Below the pieces are notes generated by a model. The model worked only from the letters and a program-made list of their open reading frames with translations, made no database searches and was not told the origin of the DNA. 64,000 bases of DNA from Batillaria attramentaria (taxonomy: Eukaryota; Mollusca; Gastropoda; Batillariidae): NCBI GenBank assembly GCA_018292915.2, contig JACVVK020000086.1:1348501-1412500 (forward strand), written 5' to 3'. The stretch's first letter is position 1, and each line of letters starts with the position of its first letter. Shown piece by piece: positions 57,261 through 64,000 of this stretch. The translations under genes were made by a program, and so were the position numbers.

Positions 57261-60200
57261 ATGGTGGACTCGTCTGTCTCGTAAGCTTGCCGCCTCACAT
57301 GTGGGCCAGTACTAGGTCATCTAGCTCACTTCTCCAAAGTCAAGTGATTTAGTCAGTTGAGACATAGAATAATGAGAACCATTTTCACTTTTCATCAAAT
57401 TTTTCATTATTTGTGATTTCCATGTATGAACTTCTTGAATATATGATGAGATTGTTAGGTATGTGAACCAAGAAGAGTTCGGACCGGGGTGCTAAAAATC
57501 TAAGGGCAAAAACTCTTCATCGCCTTTTCTTTAGAAGGAAAAAAGCAGTTGCTTCCCATGGTCCACAACCTCTCTCTCTCTCTCTCTGACTCAGTTCTCG
57601 GCGACGCAAAACAGCAATGCCGAAATCAAAACGTTGAATCGGTTTCCAGCATCTTTTGGTGCGTTAATGGTATGGTTTGCTCCGGAATGAATGCAAATAT
57701 GAAGTTTAAGAGGCGCAAACACACACACACACACACACCCGGCACACACTGACAAGCGGCAGACGGAGACTCTTACCCCCCCCCCCCCCCCGAAAAAAGT
57801 AAATAAATAAAAATAAATAAAACATAACACCACACCACCCTTAAAACAAACAACAGCACAACGAAAGCTGCCTCGAACAAGCCGGTTGAGTGAGGACCCA
57901 GCTGTGATGCGACCAGCGGTGCGTGAGCCCTGAAACCCACACTCCGTGACCTGCACGCGCACCGACCAGTGTCTGCACGTGCGCTTGTGCCAGTAGTGTG
58001 GCAGAAGCCGATCGAAACAAGAGCATGTTTTCGCATTTTGACCACGAAACGGCTCCACTCACCGCATACGCTTTAGTCGTCGACTGATATAGACACGTCT
58101 GCTCGATGTTTTGTAGTCAATGTGTCGTTTTACGAATCTTTCTTGATATTGCCACAAACCGCCATACTTACCTTGTGATTAGTCTAGGTTGGTTTGGTTG
58201 GTTGGAGTTTTTTGTTGTTGTTGTTTTCGTTTTTTGTTTGTTGGTTTACTATTGTTTCGTGTTTTGTTGGGTTTTTTGTTGTTGTTGTTGTTGCTGTTGT
58301 TGTTGTTTGGGTTTATTTTGTTTGTTGATTTTTTAGGGCCCGGTTTTTTGTAGTTTTTTGTGTGTCAGTTGGCGGCGGTTTGCCAGTGGAGGGGGGGCGG
58401 TCCGGCCCGGGGGGGGGGGGGTCACAGTCGTGTGTTTCTTCATAATTCAGTTGTGACTGAGGCGTATGTTGGTGATCATGTCAGCTGTACCGGCAACAGT
58501 GTATGTTCCTTCAATCAACATAACGTTTTTTGACGGAGGCCGTGCCACCACTGTGACCCCAGCAACACCTAGATTGAACTGTCTCTGACGGCAGGGGGCG
58601 AACGTCATTCAGCTGCTGGGCACGCGCTGTTCTATACGTGACGGAAAGCACGCGCACGCGAAACGTGATTTCCCTGTTGTGTCATGGTTGGCAGCTAACC
58701 GCTAACGCAATCAGTCATGCGAAAAACAAAACCTTCCCCAGGAAATCAGTACTTCTGAAACATGATTTTGGAGGTTGCAGTTGCTTCCGGGATAGTAAAT
58801 TCAAGTTGTTGTCAGTTGTATTTGTCGCCATCTCTTCAGTCGCCATCTCAGTTCAGTCGGTGGTGTTCCTACCACTGAGCTGCTGGGTGGAATCCACGCT
58901 TACTACGCATGATGATGAGGATGAGTGGCATATTGATGGTCAGTATGGAGGTCCATGTGGTTTGGGATGGCATGATAGGGCCAAACCGGCTTAAGTGCCC
59001 TTTAATGAGTCAAAGTCGCAGAATCCCCGATCAAGTTCAAGTTGAAATTTAATAATAATTTAACTGATCTTACAGGCTGAGTGTCGCCGGGTCAACTGAT
59101 ACCCGGATTTGTGTCTTTGTCAGTAGGGCGAGGAGAGCAGGCGGGGCGGGATTCAGTGAAAAAATAAATCGTAACAACTTACGGGACACTGACTAATTCA
59201 CTGTGTGTTCATTCTAGCGCCAGGCCGGTTCCCGGCAGCAAACCTCTAATCAGTATGGCAAAGGAGGCACCCACCGCCAGTCAAAACTTTCGAAGTCTGC
59301 CCTTCGGATTTTTTTTTTTTTTTTTTCATCGGTCCGCGTAGTCTGGACTGACGTCATGATCTATACATCGCAGAGCAGTTACCTCGCCTAAGACTGATTT
59401 GTTGTGAAATCTCAGTGGTGCTTTCTGTATTTTTCTGCCCTTGAATGGGGTAGATGGGCCGAGTCAGTGACAAGAAACAAGTCGGACGGTCGGTTTTATA
59501 TGACTCAGTGAAGCCACCATTTCTTGGCATAAGGCCATAATGACCAGTAATAGCTTCCGAAGCATGTAGTAAGAATTACGCTAAATATAGTACAGAAGTT
59601 TCAGTTGCCCCTTTTTACATTTGTGTGCAGAGTTAAAAAAAAACAAATAAAGGCAATCTGGGGCTTTTTGCTGACCTTGTAAATAAGTTTCATGCCGGGT
59701 AATAGTAAAAACAGGTGAAAATTAGCCTGGCATGTGGACTGTTTGTATTTATGCCTGGCTGGCACACTGAAGAGCTAGCAGGCGACAGAGGAATGGGGGG
59801 GGGGGGTATGTGGTCGCTGCTAGCATTGCACCCCCCCCCCCCAAAAAAAAGAAGAAACAAACAAACAAAAAACCCGGAATAATTATTGGAATTTGTTGAA
59901 ATTTACACATGAGTCTTTGGCTGCTGGAGTTTTGTGATTTTTTTTTATTTTTTTTTTGGGGGGGGGGTGAATTTTAAAGCATTTCTAGAGTCGGTGTCAC
60001 TGCTGATACGCAGCGTTATGTTTAATAGGAATATACAGCGTTTTCTTGAAATCTGCGTCTGTGGTGCGTAGCCTAAATCCGATCCTTCCATTGAGGGCAG
60101 AGGGTAGCTGTAGTGATACATGTACTCCACACACCTGATCGTCAAGTTGATCCTTCGAATGGCCTCGCGCTGCTGTGACTCTCACCCCCTCGCCCACCCC

Positions 60201-61415
60201 CTCCCCCACCCTCTCCCCATTCTCTTCAATGCTGTGGATGAAATCAGCAGGTTACTTTCCAGACGCTACAGAAAAGTGTTGACAATCCAGCGTCTCTGTG
60301 TTTTTGCGTTTGTTTGATACTAGGCAAACCGTCAATAATTGTTTTAATCCACGCCATCACATCCATCTCGCAATACTTGGGCTGTTTCGCTTAACTCTGA
60401 AAGCTACTTCCTACTCCGCCCGACATGATGATGAATGACTGAAATCAGTGATTCCTTCTACCGAGTCCCGCCACCCCCCACCCCGGCCCTCAGCTCCCCC
60501 ACTGAATACCCTACCTCCACCGATCCGGCCCTTCTCCACTGCCGTCAGTCACCCCAAACCCCTTGCAGCCTGACATCTGCTCGAGTTCTTAGGACAATTA
60601 ATCTGATGTGACATAATACATGCACAGATTAAAACCCTTGATAAGTTACTGATGAAATAGACCTCAATGCAGTTCAAAATGTTCCGGCTCGGCTTGAATT
60701 GTTTCGAGCAGTATACAACTGAAGTGAATAGAATTTTGACTTGTGTCCGGTTTCTTCCAGTATTATAGTTTGTACAGCCCATTAATAGGTGGTGGCCTTT
60801 AATTTCCCTTCTGGGATTAATAAAGTAATTTGAATTGAATTGAAAACCTGCCGGTAGGTCCCTTGTACGTGCAACAACCCTTAACCATGCAGCATACTGC
60901 CTTCTCTGCTGCCTGCTGAGTTCCATGGCCAGCCAGCACTCATGCATGGGTGGGGGCCGGGAGATTCACTTGGATCGATAAACGCTGATAAGGAGAGGCT
61001 CACCTCCGGCCACATGGACAGATGATCCGCACTGAGAGAGAACTGGCACACACAGAGAACCTTTAGGAGCGAGAGTCAGTAGCAGGCAGTGCAACTCAGT
61101 CATTGTGACCATGAAATGTGCCATTAGTTTTGCGGCGTCAGTCACAGTCTGAGAATAAATCGTAAGTGCTGAATGAGTGTGCTTACAATACTGATACTGT
61201 ATATTCAATCAAAAGCTTTGGGCTTTCCGGCCTTCGTTTCAGTATGGGAACATAAACGACGGTTAGTACTGACTCAGTGACAGGAACGGTCGTGAGTCAG
61301 TAGTGTGAGCCGGCTGACCGAATTCATCAAACATAATTTATTCTGGCGCTCAGCGCTGGCGGTCAACCGTACAGCAAATATGTGGCCTTTCAGTCATTTC
61401 ACTTTTCAGTCCGCT
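57261..61415. other. gene-free region
   Basis: No exon can be supported. A strong minus-strand donor-like sequence, AATCACAAG|gtaagtatgg, lies at 58172. GTT-rich sequence covers 58200-58325. CAGT/ACTG words become dense again from about 58440. C-then-A and T-then-G homopolymer runs occur at 57778-57797, 59831-59850 and 59939-59967. A short (AC)n is at 57719-57737. Confidence 0.4.
60800..60844 (+). mobile_element. LINE 3' end remnant
   Basis: TTTCCCTTCTGGGATTAATA followed by AAGTAATTTGAATTGAATTGAA has the form of a non-LTR retrotransposon tail: a short stem, TTCCCTTCTGGGA, then an AATTG repeat. No reverse transcriptase frame lies upstream, so only the end remains. Confidence 0.6.
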
Positions 61416-61617
61416 CTTCAAGTATTAGGGGAGCCGCGGTGGTCGAATGGTAGAGCGTTGGACTTCCAATGCTCGGGTCGTGAGTTCGAACCCCGGCTGG
61501 GGCCAAATATTGTGCTGGCTTTTTCATCGTTGCCCCGTCTTTGATATCACCCTTATGTGGTGGAAAAGGACGTTAAACTTCCAAACACCTACCCACCCCA
61601 CCCTTCAAGTATTAGGG
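61416..61617 (+). mobile_element. intact tRNA-derived SINE with perfect 15-bp target duplication
   Basis: CTTCAAGTATTAGGG at 61416-61430 and 61603-61617 brackets a 172-bp element. The head has an A-box-like TGGTCGAATGG, CTTCCAA as an anticodon loop (UCC, Gly-like) and the B box GTTCGAACCCC. The body ends GGACGTTAAAC...CACCTACCCACCCC. The perfect duplication suggests a recent insertion. It is the best reference copy of the family also seen at 3186-3395 and 48541-49668. Confidence 0.92.
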
Positions 61618-64000
61618 CGGTTTCCGACATATCCTCGAGGTCGGTTCAGGTGGGGCAAAAATGATTAAGTGGGGAAAAAAAAGGACTGACTCGGAGAAAT
61701 AAATATACAATGGGCTCGGGGTCAGTTTTGAAAGCTTAAACATTGCCCTAAAAATGTCGCCTTCACTGACATGACACACTGCGTTTGGCAGCGATTACTC
61801 GGGAACACTGCTCCGGCAAAGGCGAGTTCCCTGACTGAGTCACGGGCCGCGGTGACAGTATCAGTTGTGCCTTTGACTCAGACCATGTTTCTCAAACGAC
61901 ATTTCTCCAGTACTTTTTCCGGTTTCAGTTTTGGAAGCCCTGGTCAGTTTCAACTGCAGAGAAATGTTTATGTTTAATAGATCATACGCAGACCTCACCA
62001 CATCTGATCACCCGTTCTCATGCAGCCCGAAAGTGCCGGCAAGGGAATTGATTCCGTAAATACCTTCCCTGCAACCCTACGCTACTTGTCTCCCCTGTTT
62101 CAACGTGAACGCGATGATTTCTGGTCGATCAACAATAAATAGATTGATGAATATACAAATGCATGAATGAACTATTGATTTATTTATTAATCAGTTAATA
62201 CTGAATATGTCCGAGTCATCAATGGTTGGATAAATTAATGAATAAATCAATAAAGTACTGAATGAACAAATCATTGAATTAGTGAATAATCAATTATTAA
62301 TAAATTAATAAATATGCTTTCCACCCATACGTGACCTTCACCGCATTCTGACAGACATTTGCCAGCCGGCCACAAGTATCAAAAATCAATTATCCCCCTT
62401 TCCCTGGCTGACACTCACACAGTATAAACTTCATCGCTTCGGCCACTCCGTCCTGATGCTCCTACAGCCTGGGGTGGTGGTGGTGGTACTGAACTTCCTC
62501 GCTCTAGTCACCCCATCCATCAGTGCCCTGCCCTCTAGCTGCATGTTCCCCCGGGGGGGAGGGGGGGCGGCGGGAACATGCATGTTGTAAACATACTTAC
62601 AGCCGATCATCACAAGGCCGGCTGGTTTGTGTAAGTCTCTGACACTCGCAGTATACGAAGAGGTTTGGGGGTTGAGTGTGAAAGTGCAGGTGGCGGTTAC
62701 AAGAATGATCGATGCATGCGTATTTGGCCATACTGCTAGCAAAGATGGTGAACATGATGTGCCCCCCACCCCCCTCCTCCTCCGTCCCTTATAATGATGT
62801 GTATGTACACTTCCGAATGTAATGACCCGGCCATGCCTCGACTGATGGTGTTAATCAGTTCAGCAGCACTAAATTTCCGTTATAGTTGAGTATGCCAGCC
62901 CAGTTGGGGCATCAGTTTACACGCTGGAGGATGCAATTCATTAAAATCCTTAGGAATGGAATGTGGTCATTCCCTGTGCACAGACACAGTTTTCTCTGTT
63001 TTTTGTTGTTGTTGTTTGTTTGTTTGTTTTGTTTTGTTAGTTTGTTTTTGTTTTGTTTGGGTTTTTTCCCTTTTTTGTGTGTGTGTGTGGGGGGGGGGGG
63101 CTGTCTTTGACGACACTATAAGCGTCACGTGACAGCCGGACTTGCAGTTTTCAGCTTTGTTTGAACTTAAACGACGAGAGTAAGGACCTTGCCAGACTCA
63201 GTCAACGAAATCCGCACTGGGTGTGTGACTACTATTGCCACTAGTCTTAAGGGTCATCCTCCACGTCAGTTTCAGGTCTGGAGGCGCTTGAAAGGTTTCA
63301 AGTCAGTGTCGAGCCCCAGCCGGCCTCAAAAGTGTGCACTGACGTGAGGCATGACCCGTACCGGCTCACTTCCGGGCGTGTTCACGTTGTCCGTGTTTTT
63401 ACAATATCTCGTGAATATCTTCTCCGTCACGAAAGTAGAGTCAATGCACGCATTCCTCAGTGAACCCTTTCTAAATAAAACATCACGAGTTTCTTTAAAT
63501 GTTTCGCCATGTCAGTATTATAGCTCGCTGTAAAAATATTTAAAGAGGATTTCATATGAAAGTGACAACCAGGGTAAACACATAGGTTATAATATCATGG
63601 CTTCCATTTAGTTATGTATTCAATGCAGGGAAATGCAAACACAAAACTGCGGCTACTCGAAAATGCACTGAATGAATGAGAGGGATTTTCTCATACCCGC
63701 TTTTCTGCCAGCGTGCGTAGTTTGGTCGGGTACGTACCACGACCTATCCCCATACAGTACACACGACGCCTACTCATCTCCGTCGCTGAAAAAAAAAGGC
63801 GACTGATCAAAAGATGCCAAGATGCTAGCAAAGGGCGTTGACTCGTCAGTCTCTCAATGCGGCAGCATCAGTCTCCTCTATTCTTAAAGCCGATAACGTC
63901 TCACAGCCGGTTCTGTAACCGAAACTGGCCAGTCGAGTTTCTGTTCTCCGACCTTTTTTTCTGTAAGACTCTGGAGCTGAGTACTTAATAATAATAATAA
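61618..64000. other. gene-free right end
   Basis: No exon can be supported. It holds an AT-rich AATAAAT/TGAATGAA cryptic repeat at 62150-62312, a G run at 62552-62568, a (GTTT)n-like tract at 63000-63060 running into GTGTG and G11 (63077-63100), and a (TAA)n at the very end. Confidence 0.45.
62150..62312. repeat. cryptic AT-rich repeat
   Basis: Imperfect AATAAATCAATAA, TGAATGAA and ATTTATTAATCA words succeed one another without a strict period. Confidence 0.7.

Noticed and set aside
61431..61506. Functional tRNA-Gly gene
   Set aside because: The A and B boxes are present, but the anticodon stem does not pair, there is a SINE body downstream and the whole is bracketed by a target-site duplication.

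Overview
The window is eukaryotic nuclear DNA, most likely from a lophotrochozoan and probably a gastropod mollusc. The evidence is spliced genes with GT-AG introns, very dense (CA)n/(GT)n microsatellites, tRNA-derived SINEs, and a paired-box gene of a type I associate with lophotrochozoans. The species is inferred; no marker gene settles it.

Two protein-coding genes can be assembled exon by exon. (1) Plus strand, 4988-11964: a single-pass membrane receptor with a signal peptide, one long-form C-type lectin domain with six cysteines, a Thr/Pro mucin-like stalk of about 455 residues, a transmembrane helix and a short tyrosine-containing tail. Six exons join in frame, about 705 residues. Intron 1 carries a 1.4 kb minisatellite of 28-bp units. 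Exon 3 is flanked by inverted repeats. (2) Minus strand, 28460-22421: a Pax transcription factor of five coding exons, about 1096 residues. It has an acidic, Q-containing N-terminal exon, a complete but divergent paired domain split over three small exons, and a 726-residue last exon with corepressor-type PxDLS motifs, SUMO consensus sites and no homeodomain. It resembles the lophotrochozoan Pax-beta class.

The rest is non-coding. Positions 1-4700 and about 58400-63400 are rich in CAGT/ACTG words and hold SINEs, a LINE tail and simple repeats. Positions 13545-22420, directly 3' of the Pax stop codon, are AT-rich and nearly free of repeats, and may include a long 3' UTR. From 28.6 to 56.7 kb there are many microsatellites, homopolymer runs and transposon copies, with scattered minus-strand splice-donor-like sites that could belong to untranslated Pax 5' exons. 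Positions 56800-57260 are a CpG-rich promoter-like island with no gene assigned.

The most unusual non-genic signal is a roughly 1-kb non-autonomous repeat present three times (25739-26820, 37219-38352, 48624-49567). It is built from ~140-bp units that repeatedly carry TGACCTTGAGTCAAGGTCA, an inverted pair of the TCAAGGTCA nuclear-receptor (NR5A/ERR-type) monomer site. One copy lies in a Pax intron and one is nested in a SINE. The two genes have no obvious functional link and are simply neighbours.
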